Source of the DNA: Pseudomonas sp. S37
Lineage (GTDB): Bacteria > Pseudomonadota > Gammaproteobacteria > Pseudomonadales > Pseudomonadaceae
NCBI RefSeq assembly: GCF_016658545.1
Contig: NZ_JACVZC010000033.1
Coordinates: 1-49,114, forward strand
Length of the DNA: 49,114 bases
Reading direction: 5' to 3'
The stretch's first letter is position 1, and every line of letters begins with the position of its first letter. A program made the translations under genes and the position numbers. Under the pieces are notes generated by a model. It saw nothing but the letters and a program-made list of their open reading frames with translations. It was not told the origin of the DNA and ran no database searches. This document shows, piece after piece, positions 18,801 to 25,290 of this stretch.

Positions 18801-19408
18801 CGGCGCTGCTCGAACTGCTTCGCGGCGAACATGACGACGTGCGCCTGGTGGAAAGCGCATTGCCTGCCAGCTGGTCCGACCTGCGCCCGCTGCGAGCTCA
18901 GGGCAGCAAGCCGCGCGTGGGCTGGATCGGCAGTGTGGATGCGCACCTGCTGGCCGACGTGGTGCCGGCGTTGGCCAATGAGGTCGAGTGGGTGGTGCTG
19001 GGCGACTGCCCGGCGGCATTGCAGCCCCTGCTGACAACCTGGCGGCCCACCGTGGAGCCGGATCACCTGGCGCCAGCGTTGCTCGGGCTTGACCTGGACC
19101 TCGCATTGGTGCCCATGGCCGAGACCTTGGGCAACGCCTGCTCTGGCGACCTGCGGGTGCTGCAGCACGCTGCATGCGGCCACCCGGTTATCTGCAGCCG
19201 GGTGCCGGGGTTCGCGGGCGGCGATGTGCTGCCGCTGACGCGGGTGGCCAACACCGCAGCGGACTGGATACAGGCTATTCGCCTGCACCTGGCAGACCGC
19301 CAGGCGTCAGCGTGCCTGGGTGATGCCTTGCAGGGCAGGGTGCGTGAGGGGTGGTTGCTTGAAGGCGAGCGACTGCAAGCATGGCGGCGGGCGTGGCTGG
19401 CGGATTGA
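15863..19408 (+). CDS. Giant modular glycosyltransferase, probable flagellin glycosyltransferase 3
   Basis: This 1181 aa protein is a paralogue of the one at 8635 with a different front end. Residues about 30-330 form a GT4-like module (PSYRETSSGIVSLHYLCHLL; TYEWSMTCVMAVLCGCPVIF). Residues about 345-560 look like a degenerate GT2 module (CDWFMVVEAGVSF). Residues about 580-810 are a GT2 module with Asp673 in LVWLDVHS and HAQRPEVGAVG. Residues about 900-1181 are the GT4-like C-terminal module, with PRVGWIGSVDAHL from 1017. The last 40 residues align by eye with those of the first protein (HLADxQAS ... AWLAD). TGGAG at 15851-15855 favours ATG 15863 over ATG 15860. Substrate is unknown. Confidence 0.85.
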   Translation: MSNATQPDAQPHDQALVRLKLMFAKPEHPYYILAPSYRETSSGIVSLHYLCHLLNLNGREAYLCGTTEINPELKTPVLDAAVAERHRAAGKVPIAVYPEVISGNPLNLPVVARFLLNFEGFISGKPMDARVDDLLFYYAPRLAEHRGSTGGDLLCLPTIDIEMFCPSASDGPRQDCYLYQNRHPLASIDYSLLPADIKLLSIANALTLPELAAVLRTAQVLYTYEWSMTCVMAVLCGCPVIFMPGQGIDRTFLENSFFGCIGFAMLDEPDAVALARSSLDQALPRYVERTAPFWQQLDVFIDKTQLAARREAAGNRLGALDWLRQRYPQPAQLKVLNERLAKPAGPRLAVLVIDNGDSAALAETLHSLAHGLYQQAQVTVLGGAELPGASVRWLPCDPLQPVAQINDWLALSDCDWFMVVEAGVSFIASGLLMTAVHLLDTPAQCLAVYADEARRREEGAVELHLRPDLGLDLLLATPAAMSPHWWYRREAVVAQGGFDHAGGRAFELAYQLRLLVEQGPGCVGHVSEPLLIGQARLEGRCTDEQSVILAHLQARGYPAARVMPVDVGAGAYRIDYGHQTPASVSILIYLDGELQQFQQCLESLLAQTAHADYQVLLIEPGSAAPALLAWLEMIEQLDDRRVQVLRFMPGQPRAAMCNAAAQEATGEYLVWLDVHSRVLERGWLHALLNHAQRPEVGAVGGKLLDRDGKVRQAGLILGQAGTVGPAYAGWNATAPGWLGQLWLERNCPAVGGACLMLRRELFIEAGGFDADPLMAPWADVDLCLRLVRGGYLNVWTPYARLLLDDSPTPQPDPEQEDALYARWLPQLASDAGYNSNFSLRNGEGLTLENNGFSWRPLKGCVPSVLACAADQQQAGRSRVIQPFKALRDSGSLEGGLSAGLPTLVEIERLQPASVILQRPLGDAGLSALRRLRAFSQAFKVYDLDGYLPEMNISGGWDADELMQRLRLGMMHADRVLVASPALLELLRGEHDDVRLVESALPASWSDLRPLRAQGSKPRVGWIGSVDAHLLADVVPALANEVEWVVLGDCPAALQPLLTTWRPTVEPDHLAPALLGLDLDLALVPMAETLGNACSGDLRVLQHAACGHPVICSRVPGFAGGDVLPLTRVANTAADWIQAIRLHLADRQASACLGDALQGRVREGWLLEGERLQAWRRAWLAD

Positions 19409-19475
19409 GTGCCATACGCAAGCTGAAACTGACAACGGTGGGCTCGCCCTGCCAAAAAGCCGGAAGCGGATAGTT

Positions 19476-20204
19476 ATGAACAACACTCTTGATACATTCA
19501 TCGGCGCTTACAGCGACGCTTTCGGCTATGCCTATGACAACAACATCATGCTCAACTGGTATCCGCGACGCATCATGGAGCTGTGTGGGCCAACGCTCGA
19601 TTTGCTGGAGCTGGGTATTGGCCACGGCTTCTCGACCAACCGTTTTTCCGGGTATTTCAAGTCTCACACCGTGATTGACGGCTCGGCTTCGGTGATCGCC
19701 CAGTTCAAGGCGCATTACCCGCACAGCCCGGCGCAAATCGTCGAAGGCTACTTCGAGCACTTCGACACCGAACAGCGTTTCGATGTGATCGTCATGGGCT
19801 TCGTCCTTGAACACGTGGAAGATCCGCAACTGATCCTGCGCAAGTTCAAGCAATACCTGAGCCCGGGTGGGCGCTGCTTTGTCCTGGTGCCCAATGCGCA
19901 GTCCCTGCACCGACGTTTCGGCCATGCCGCCGGGCTGCTCGATGACATGATGACGCTGGGCAAGGGTGACCACGAGCTGGGCCATCTGCGCGCCTATTCG
20001 CTGGAAACCCTGACCGAGGAAATACAACGGGCAGGCCTGCGCGTGGTGCGCAAAGAGGGCCTGTTCCTCAAGCCATTCATGACTTCGCAGATGAAGCTGC
20101 TGGGGCTGAGTGAAGCGATCACCACGGCCATGTGCACGGTAGCAATCGACTACCCCGAGCTCAGTTGTGCGCTGATGCTCGAAGCGGCGGTTGCCGACGC
20201 ATGA
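19476..20204 (+). CDS. SAM-dependent methyltransferase
   Basis: A 242 aa class I methyltransferase. The SAM-binding motif I is LLELGIGHGFSTN, with Glu45, Gly47, Gly49 and Gly51. RFDVIVMGFVLEHVEDP is the typical motif II and post-II region, with LSPGGRCFVLVPN after it. ATG 19476 was chosen because homology starts there (FIGAYSDAFGYAYDNN) and the upstream reading is low-complexity. Its stop overlaps the next start (ATGA at 20201). In the P. syringae flagellin glycan the terminal viosamine derivative is O-methylated, so a sugar O-methyltransferase role is plausible, but the substrate is inferred only. Confidence 0.85.
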   Translation: MNNTLDTFIGAYSDAFGYAYDNNIMLNWYPRRIMELCGPTLDLLELGIGHGFSTNRFSGYFKSHTVIDGSASVIAQFKAHYPHSPAQIVEGYFEHFDTEQRFDVIVMGFVLEHVEDPQLILRKFKQYLSPGGRCFVLVPNAQSLHRRFGHAAGLLDDMMTLGKGDHELGHLRAYSLETLTEEIQRAGLRVVRKEGLFLKPFMTSQMKLLGLSEAITTAMCTVAIDYPELSCALMLEAAVADA

Positions 20205-21049
20205 AGAGCCTGGTAATCGGAAGTACATCGGTCATTGGCGGTGCGGTGGCGCAGGCACTGGCGCAGTTGGGGCCGGTCAGGCTGGCCGGGCGTCGCGACG
20301 CCGATATCGCATTTGACTTGAACCAGCCCGTGCTGCCCGTCGATGCCGGCCAGTTCGATCTGGTCGTACATGCTGCCGCCGACTTCGGCGGCCTGGAGCC
20401 CGCCGCGCTGTTGCGTGCAGAACAGGTCAACAGTGTCGGCACCTTGGCTGCCTGCCAGCTTGCCGAACACTGTGGGGCCAGGCACTTCGTACTGCTGTCC
20501 TCCCGCTCGGCAGGCTACCGGCCGGGTGACCCGTATTACGGGATCTATGCGCTGTCCAAGCGCCATGCGGAAGAGGTGGCCAGCCTGTATTGCCAGCAGC
20601 GCGGCATGGCTTTGACCATCCTGCGGATCAGCCAGGTTTACGACAGCCAGGCTCGTTGCCGTAGCCACCAACCGTTGTTGTACGCCATTGCCGACAGTGC
20701 CGCCGCTGGCAGGCCTGTGCAGTTGTACGGCAGCAACGATGCCCGGCGTGACTACTTGCATGTGGATGACCTGGCGCAGATCTGCGCCTTGGTTGCCAAG
20801 CGCGGTATTGAGGGCGAACACGATTGCGGCCACCCCCAGCATCTGCGGCTATCCGAAATCGCCCTGGCAGCTTTTGCGGCCTTCGGCACCCCTGCCGATG
20901 TGCGCTTTTTGCCGGACAAGGCCGATATCCCGGACCTGCCGGCTGCTGCATGGGCCAGCGACTTGTACACGCGCATCGGCTACGCACCGCGCATTGATAT
21001 GCGCGCCGGTTTCGAGTTGATCAAGGCCCATCGGGAGGCGCAGTCATGA
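20201..21049 (+). CDS. NAD-dependent epimerase/dehydratase
   Basis: A 282 aa extended short-chain dehydrogenase of the nucleotide-sugar epimerase/dehydratase type. The Rossmann glycine motif is GSTSVIGG (7-14), and the catalytic pair is Tyr116-x3-Lys120 in IYALSKRHAEE. RDYLHVDDLAQIC is the usual block after the nucleotide-sugar binding loop. It overlaps the methyltransferase and the ATP-grasp gene by 4 bases at each end (ATGA), so translation is probably coupled. It is likely to reduce, epimerise or dehydrate a nucleotide sugar for the glycan; the exact reaction is unknown. Confidence 0.86.
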   Translation: MKSLVIGSTSVIGGAVAQALAQLGPVRLAGRRDADIAFDLNQPVLPVDAGQFDLVVHAAADFGGLEPAALLRAEQVNSVGTLAACQLAEHCGARHFVLLSSRSAGYRPGDPYYGIYALSKRHAEEVASLYCQQRGMALTILRISQVYDSQARCRSHQPLLYAIADSAAAGRPVQLYGSNDARRDYLHVDDLAQICALVAKRGIEGEHDCGHPQHLRLSEIALAAFAAFGTPADVRFLPDKADIPDLPAAAWASDLYTRIGYAPRIDMRAGFELIKAHREAQS

Positions 21050-22023
21050 GAACCGTCATGGTGACCGGCGTCGGCGCCATCATGGGCTACGGCCTGCTCA
21101 AGTCGCTGCGCGAGGCGGACCCGTCAATACGTCTGCTGGGTACCGATATCTACGACGATGCGGTCGGTCGGGCCTGGTGCGATGTATTCGAGCAGGCTCC
21201 GCTGACGGCAGACGAAGGGTATGGGCAATGGTTGCTGAGGGTGCTGGAGCTGTACCAGGTGGACCTGCTGATCCCCGGCATCGAGCAAGACGTGCACTGG
21301 CTGTCGGATCACCGTGCGTTGCTGCGCCAGGCGCGCTGCCAGGTGGTACTCAATGACCAGCGGCTGATCGACTTGTCGAGGGACAAATGGGCCATGGACC
21401 AAGCCCTGGTGGCGATGGGCGACCCTTGTCGTATCCCGAGTGTACTGGGCGGCGATTTTGCAACGTTGAAGGCTTCACTGGGCCTGCCGTTCTTGCTCAA
21501 GCCGCGCCGCAGTTACGCCTCCAAAGGGTTGGTCTGGGTGAGGCAAGAGCAGGACTTCGCTCCCCATGCCAGGCTGCTGGGTGATTTTCTGATGGCTCAG
21601 CCGATCATCGGTACGGCGGCGCAGGAGTACACGGTGGCGGTGTTCGGCGATGGCCAGGGCGGTGCCGGTGCGATGATCACGTTTCAGCGCAGCCTGGCGT
21701 CGGACGGTTCTACGGCGAAGGCGCGCGTTTGCCATCACGCCACCCTGGAGCAGGCCGTCGTCAGGTTGTGCCAGGCGTTCAAGCCGGTTGGTCCGACCAA
21801 TCTGCAGTTCCGCCGTGCCGATGACGGAACCTGGCGGTTGCTGGAAATCAACCCGCGCATTTCCTCGACCAGCTCTATCCGTCGGGCGTTCGGCTACAAC
21901 GAAGCGGCAATGTGCCTTGCGTTCTATCTCGAGCAGCGCACGCCATCTACGCCCACCATCAGGTCGGGGTTTGCCGTCCGCTATATAGAGGATCACGTGG
22001 TTCATGATCGGGATCATTTCTGA
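21046..22023 (+). CDS. ATP-grasp ligase (CarB-like)
   Basis: A 325 aa ATP-grasp enzyme. Features are an N-terminal pre-ATP-grasp Rossmann part (VMVTGVGAIMGYGLLKSL), the ATP-binding Lys152 in FLLKPRRSYASKG, and the metal-binding block LLEINPR with Glu267 and Asn269. Enzymes of this fold activate a carboxylate as an acyl phosphate and join it to an amine or similar nucleophile. In this setting an amide bond on an amino sugar is a reasonable guess, but nothing in the sequence fixes the substrate. It overlaps the upstream epimerase by 4 bases and the downstream phosphoesterase by 20. Confidence 0.85.
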   Translation: MRTVMVTGVGAIMGYGLLKSLREADPSIRLLGTDIYDDAVGRAWCDVFEQAPLTADEGYGQWLLRVLELYQVDLLIPGIEQDVHWLSDHRALLRQARCQVVLNDQRLIDLSRDKWAMDQALVAMGDPCRIPSVLGGDFATLKASLGLPFLLKPRRSYASKGLVWVRQEQDFAPHARLLGDFLMAQPIIGTAAQEYTVAVFGDGQGGAGAMITFQRSLASDGSTAKARVCHHATLEQAVVRLCQAFKPVGPTNLQFRRADDGTWRLLEINPRISSTSSIRRAFGYNEAAMCLAFYLEQRTPSTPTIRSGFAVRYIEDHVVHDRDHF

Positions 22024-22690
22024 CGTTCACGGCAACTACAGTGCGCTGTGCAGCGTGCTGGAAAGGCTGGATGCACTGGGCGCTTCGCAGGTCATCTGCC
22101 TGGGGGATACCGCAGGCTACTACTGCCAGGTGAACCTGTGCTGCGACGCGTTGCGTGAGCGCAACGTGTTTTCGGTCATGGGCAACCATGACTGGTACCT
22201 CGCCAAGGCGCAGCGCTGCCCGCGTTCCAACAGCGCCAATGCCTGCCTGGACTACCAGGCCAGCGTGATCAGCCCGCAAAACCTGGCATGGCTGCAAAGC
22301 CTCGACATGCAGTCAGTGCAGCATGGGGTAAGCATTGTGCATGGCGGCTGGGGTGACCCGCTGGATGAATATCTAAGCCCCTCGCAGGCCTATTTCGACG
22401 CACTGCCTGGCTGCCATTTCGCGTCGGGGCATACGCATGTGCAGTACCAGTGGCAGGGGGAGGGCAAGCAGTACTGCAACCCAGGCTCGGTCGGCCAGCC
22501 CCGTGACGGCGACCCGCGCGCCGCCTTCGCTACGTGGGACGGCCAGGCGTTTGCGCTGCACCGTGTTGAATACGACATCGCTCAGGTGCAGCAGGCGATG
22601 GCCCTGGCCGGCTTCGATGCCTACTTTTATGAAAACCTCGACAAAGGCACCCAGATAGGCGGGCGGATCAGCTCGGTCCCTGGGCGTTGA
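22004..22690 (+). CDS. Metallophosphoesterase (YfcE/MJ0936-like)
   Basis: A 228 aa calcineurin-like phosphoesterase with the full metal-site set: D7-x-H9 (ISDVHGN), GD 34-35, GNHD 60-63, His113 (VHGGWGDP) and GHTH 142-145. It belongs with small bacterial phosphodiesterases/phosphatases of the YfcE type. The ATG at 22004 lies inside the end of the ATP-grasp gene, giving a 20-base overlap. A phosphoesterase is unusual in a flagellin island. It might hydrolyse a sugar phosphate or nucleotide intermediate, but no specific substrate can be read from the sequence. Confidence 0.88.
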   Translation: MIGIISDVHGNYSALCSVLERLDALGASQVICLGDTAGYYCQVNLCCDALRERNVFSVMGNHDWYLAKAQRCPRSNSANACLDYQASVISPQNLAWLQSLDMQSVQHGVSIVHGGWGDPLDEYLSPSQAYFDALPGCHFASGHTHVQYQWQGEGKQYCNPGSVGQPRDGDPRAAFATWDGQAFALHRVEYDIAQVQQAMALAGFDAYFYENLDKGTQIGGRISSVPGR

Positions 22691-22739
22691 GCGGCGTTAT
22701 CACCTCCCTTCCTTCGTCGTTTACTGCGGAAGACCCGTA

Positions 22740-23885
22740 ATGAGCCCTGACAAGATCTATTTCAACCGCCCCCACATGACCGGCAAAGAGCTTTACTACA
22801 TTGCCGAAGCCAAATTCGGCAACATGCTTGCTGGCGATGGTCAGTTTACCAAGCGGTGCCACCAGTGGCTGGAGGCGCAAACCGGCTGTGCCAGGGCGCT
22901 GCTTACCCACTCATGCACGGCGGCACTGGAAATGACCGCGCTGATGCTGGATATCCAGCCGGGCGATGAAATCATCATGCCGTCGTACACCTTTGTGTCT
23001 ACCGCCAATGCCTTTGTGCTGCGCGGCGGTGTACCGGTGTTCGTGGATATCCGGGCCGACACCCTGAACCTCGACGAGCGCCTGGTAGAAGCTGCCATAA
23101 CCCCGCGTACCAAGGCCATCGTGCCCGTTCATTACGCCGGTGTGGCCTGTGAAATGGATGAGCTGATGGCCATTGCCCGCAAGCATGGCCTGCACGTGGT
23201 CGAAGATGCCGCCCAGGGCGTGATGTCGACGTACAAGGGCAGAGCCCTGGGCAGTATCGGTGACTTGGGGGCGTACAGCTTCCATGAGACCAAGAATGTG
23301 ATCTCCGGTGAGGGGGGCGCGTTGTTGGTGAACACCCCGGAGCAAGTGCTGCGAGCCGAGGTTATCCGGGAAAAGGGCACCGACCGCAGTCGCTTTTTCC
23401 GTGGTGAGGTGGACAAGTACACCTGGCAGGAAGTGGGCTCGTCTTTCTTGCCGGGCGAGCTGATCGCTGCATTCCTGTGTGCCCAGCTGGAAGAGGCGCA
23501 GTCCATCACTGACAACCGCCTGGCTGTCTGGGATGGCTACCATGCCGCTTTGGCTGGCCTGGAGCGGCAGGGGCTGCTTCGTCGCCCGGTGGTGCCGCAG
23601 CACTGTCAGCACAATGCGCATATGTACTACGTCCTGCTTGCCCCTGGAATCGATCGTCAAGTAGTGCTTGATAGGCTCAAACAGCAGGAAGTCTACGCGG
23701 TGTTCCACTATGTGCCGCTGCACTCGTCGCCTGCCGGTCAACGTTATGGGCGCACCCACGGCTCGATGGAGGTCACGGACTACAGTTCCGAGCGCTTGCT
23801 GCGCCTGCCGTTGTGGTGGGGCATGCCCAAGGCGACCCAGCAGCGCGTGCTACAGGCCTTGGGTGACGCCCTTGCCAGGTTCTGA
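22740..23885 (+). CDS. rffA: dTDP-4-dehydro-6-deoxyglucose aminotransferase, RffA/WecE type
   Basis: A 381 aa DegT/DnrJ/EryC1 family PLP enzyme. It resembles enterobacterial RffA (WecE), as remembered, almost throughout: the CGDGQF-like start, IMPSYTFVSTANAFVLRGG, VPVHYAGVACEMD, VEDAAQGVMSTYKGRALG, REKGTDRSRFFRGEVDKYTW and AVFHYVPLHSSPAG. The PLP-binding lysine is Lys185 in SFHETKN. RffA converts dTDP-4-dehydro-6-deoxyglucose to dTDP-4-amino-4,6-dideoxygalactose (dTDP-Fuc4N) using glutamate. The product could instead be the gluco epimer (viosamine), made by the related VioA; the resemblance favours RffA. The upstream RmlA/RmlB enzymes are not in this window. Confidence 0.88.
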   Translation: MSPDKIYFNRPHMTGKELYYIAEAKFGNMLAGDGQFTKRCHQWLEAQTGCARALLTHSCTAALEMTALMLDIQPGDEIIMPSYTFVSTANAFVLRGGVPVFVDIRADTLNLDERLVEAAITPRTKAIVPVHYAGVACEMDELMAIARKHGLHVVEDAAQGVMSTYKGRALGSIGDLGAYSFHETKNVISGEGGALLVNTPEQVLRAEVIREKGTDRSRFFRGEVDKYTWQEVGSSFLPGELIAAFLCAQLEEAQSITDNRLAVWDGYHAALAGLERQGLLRRPVVPQHCQHNAHMYYVLLAPGIDRQVVLDRLKQQEVYAVFHYVPLHSSPAGQRYGRTHGSMEVTDYSSERLLRLPLWWGMPKATQQRVLQALGDALARF

Positions 23886-24102
23886 CAGGCGGCGCCATGG
23901 TGTTTGATGCAGCGAAGGTCCATTCGACAAAAAGAGCGTGACTTACGAGTCAGAACGCGCATCTTCACTGTATATTGTCGAATACCGGGAGCCGCTGCGT
24001 TGTACCTGGAATACGCTCAGGGATCGGTCGCGACCGTATCGTCTGGCGTATTGCCGTTGCGCAGGCAGTGGGAACTTCGCTGTTATTGAATTGGGAAGCC
24101 AT
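23886..24102 (+). other. Intergenic stretch with possible promoter before KAS III
   Basis: This 217-base gap is the longest inside the island and is more AT-rich than its surroundings. TATATT at 23971-23976, preceded by TG, could be an extended -10 element, but no good -35 is seen 16-18 bases upstream. No sigma-54 or sigma-28 site with correct spacing was found. Homology of the next protein begins only at 24103, so this stretch is read here as untranslated. Confidence 0.3.
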
Positions 24103-25038
24103 ATGATTGGCATAAAAAGCATCGCCAGCTACGTGCCTACCGAAGGGGTGGATAACTACGCCCAGGGCGCGAAATTCGGCAAAGACCAGGACTTTATTTT
24201 CGGCAAGATCGGTTCGACCTTCTTGCCGCGCAAGGACGATAACCAGGAAACTTCCGACCTGTGTGTCGAAGCTGCGAAGAATCTGTTCGCTGCCAATCCG
24301 TCGCTGGACCCGGCTTCGATCGATGCGGTGATCGTCGTCACCCAGAACGGCGATGCCGAAGGCTTGCCGCACACGGCTGCGATCGTGCAGCACAAACTGG
24401 GGCTGTCGACAGCCGTTGCCGCCTTCGATATCTCCCTGGGTTGCTCGGGTTATGTCTATGGCCTTTACGCCATGAAGGGCTTCATGGAAGCCGCGGGGCT
24501 GAAAAACGGCCTGCTGATCACCGCCGACCCGTACTCGAAGATTGTCGATTGCGAAGACCGCAATACCACCATGCTGTTTGGTGATGCCGCCACTGCCACC
24601 TGGATGGGTGAGGGTGCTACCTGGCAGCTGGGCAAGTCGCTGTTCGGCAGCGACGGTGCCGGTGCCGAACACCTTCGCACCACCGATGGCAAGTTCTTCA
24701 TGAACGGTCGGCAGGTCTACAACTTCGCCTTGGTGAAAGTGCCGGCTCACCTGCAGCAATTGCTTCAGGCCAGCGAACTGCAGGCGTCTGACATCGACCT
24801 GTACTGCCTGCACCAGGGTAGCGCGGCGATCGTAGACGCTGTTTCGGCGCGCTTTGATGATGGCGAGTACAAGCAAAAGTTCGTCAAGGACATGGTCGAA
24901 ACGGGTAATACCGTGTCGTCCAGCATTCCGCTGCTGCTGGAAAAGCACGTGCTTGGCTCGTCGTGCAAACGTGTCGCGCTCAGTGGCTTTGGTGTGGGGC
25001 TGTCCTGGGGTTCGGCTATCATCGAGCGCCGTGATTGA
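24103..25038 (+). CDS. 3-oxoacyl-ACP synthase III-like protein
   Basis: A 311 aa ketoacyl-ACP synthase III (FabH-like) with the full catalytic triad: Cys114 in LGCSGYVYGL, His237 in CLHQGSAAIVDAV and Asn269 in ETGNTVSSSIPLLL. Such enzymes condense an acyl-CoA with malonyl-ACP. A homologue lies at the same place, next to fliC, in several pseudomonads (orf3 of the P. syringae glycosylation island), where it is thought to supply an acyl group for the sugar. ATG 24103 was chosen because homology starts at MIGIKSIASYVPTEG; the upstream codons look like non-coding sequence. A strong terminator follows at 25055. Confidence 0.9.
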   Translation: MIGIKSIASYVPTEGVDNYAQGAKFGKDQDFIFGKIGSTFLPRKDDNQETSDLCVEAAKNLFAANPSLDPASIDAVIVVTQNGDAEGLPHTAAIVQHKLGLSTAVAAFDISLGCSGYVYGLYAMKGFMEAAGLKNGLLITADPYSKIVDCEDRNTTMLFGDAATATWMGEGATWQLGKSLFGSDGAGAEHLRTTDGKFFMNGRQVYNFALVKVPAHLQQLLQASELQASDIDLYCLHQGSAAIVDAVSARFDDGEYKQKFVKDMVETGNTVSSSIPLLLEKHVLGSSCKRVALSGFGVGLSWGSAIIERRD

Positions 25039-25054
25039 CCGCTCGTCAGCCTTG

Positions 25055-25083
25055 AAAACGCCGCCAACCTCTGGCGGCGTTTT
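25055..25083 (+). terminator. Intrinsic terminator at end of glycosylation island
   Basis: A perfect 12-bp stem: AAAACGCCGCCA (25055-25066), loop ACCTC, TGGCGGCGTTTT (25072-25083). It lies 17 bases after the KAS III stop and should insulate fliC from the island. Confidence 0.92.
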
Positions 25084-25143
25084 CGTTTCCAGCCTGCAGA
25101 AAATTGCGCCTGTAAATTGGCGTCAACTCATTGATTTCATTGG

Positions 25144-25168
25144 GCTGGCACGGGGCCAGCAAATTTTT
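25144..25168 (+). terminator. Hairpin plus T-tract, or sigma-54-like site, before fliC
   Basis: GCTGGC (25144-25149) pairs with GCCAGC (25155-25160) across a 5-base loop, and AAATTTTTTT follows, so this may be a second terminator. The same bases read TGGCACGGGGCCAGCA (25146-25161), which has a perfect -24 block and the GG-N10-GC spacing of a sigma-54 promoter, though the -12 block is CAGCA rather than TTGCA. The two readings cannot be separated by sequence. Confidence 0.5.
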
Positions 25169-25180
25169 TTGAAAAAACCC

Positions 25181-25207
25181 TAAAGCAAGCCGCCCTGACG
25201 ACGATAA
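25181..25207 (+). promoter_or_regulatory. Sigma-28 (FliA) promoter of fliC
   Basis: TAAA at 25181-25184, then 15 bases, then GACGATAA at 25200-25207. The consensus is TAAA-N15-GCCGATAA, so the -35 and spacing are exact and the -10 matches seven of eight. It lies about 80 bases before the fliC ATG. Flagellin is the classic FliA target. Confidence 0.9.
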
Positions 25208-25290
25208 CTATTACGAAGGTTCTCTGTGCCACCTCCGGCTTATCAGCCAAGGCCGGAAGCCGTAGTACCCAATTCAACGAGGAAATCGTC

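Noticed and set aside
24045..24075. CTGGCG with GTTGCG further on, before the KAS III gene, as a sigma-54 promoter.
   Set aside because: The spacing between GG and GC is 12 rather than 10 bases, which sigma-54 does not tolerate well.
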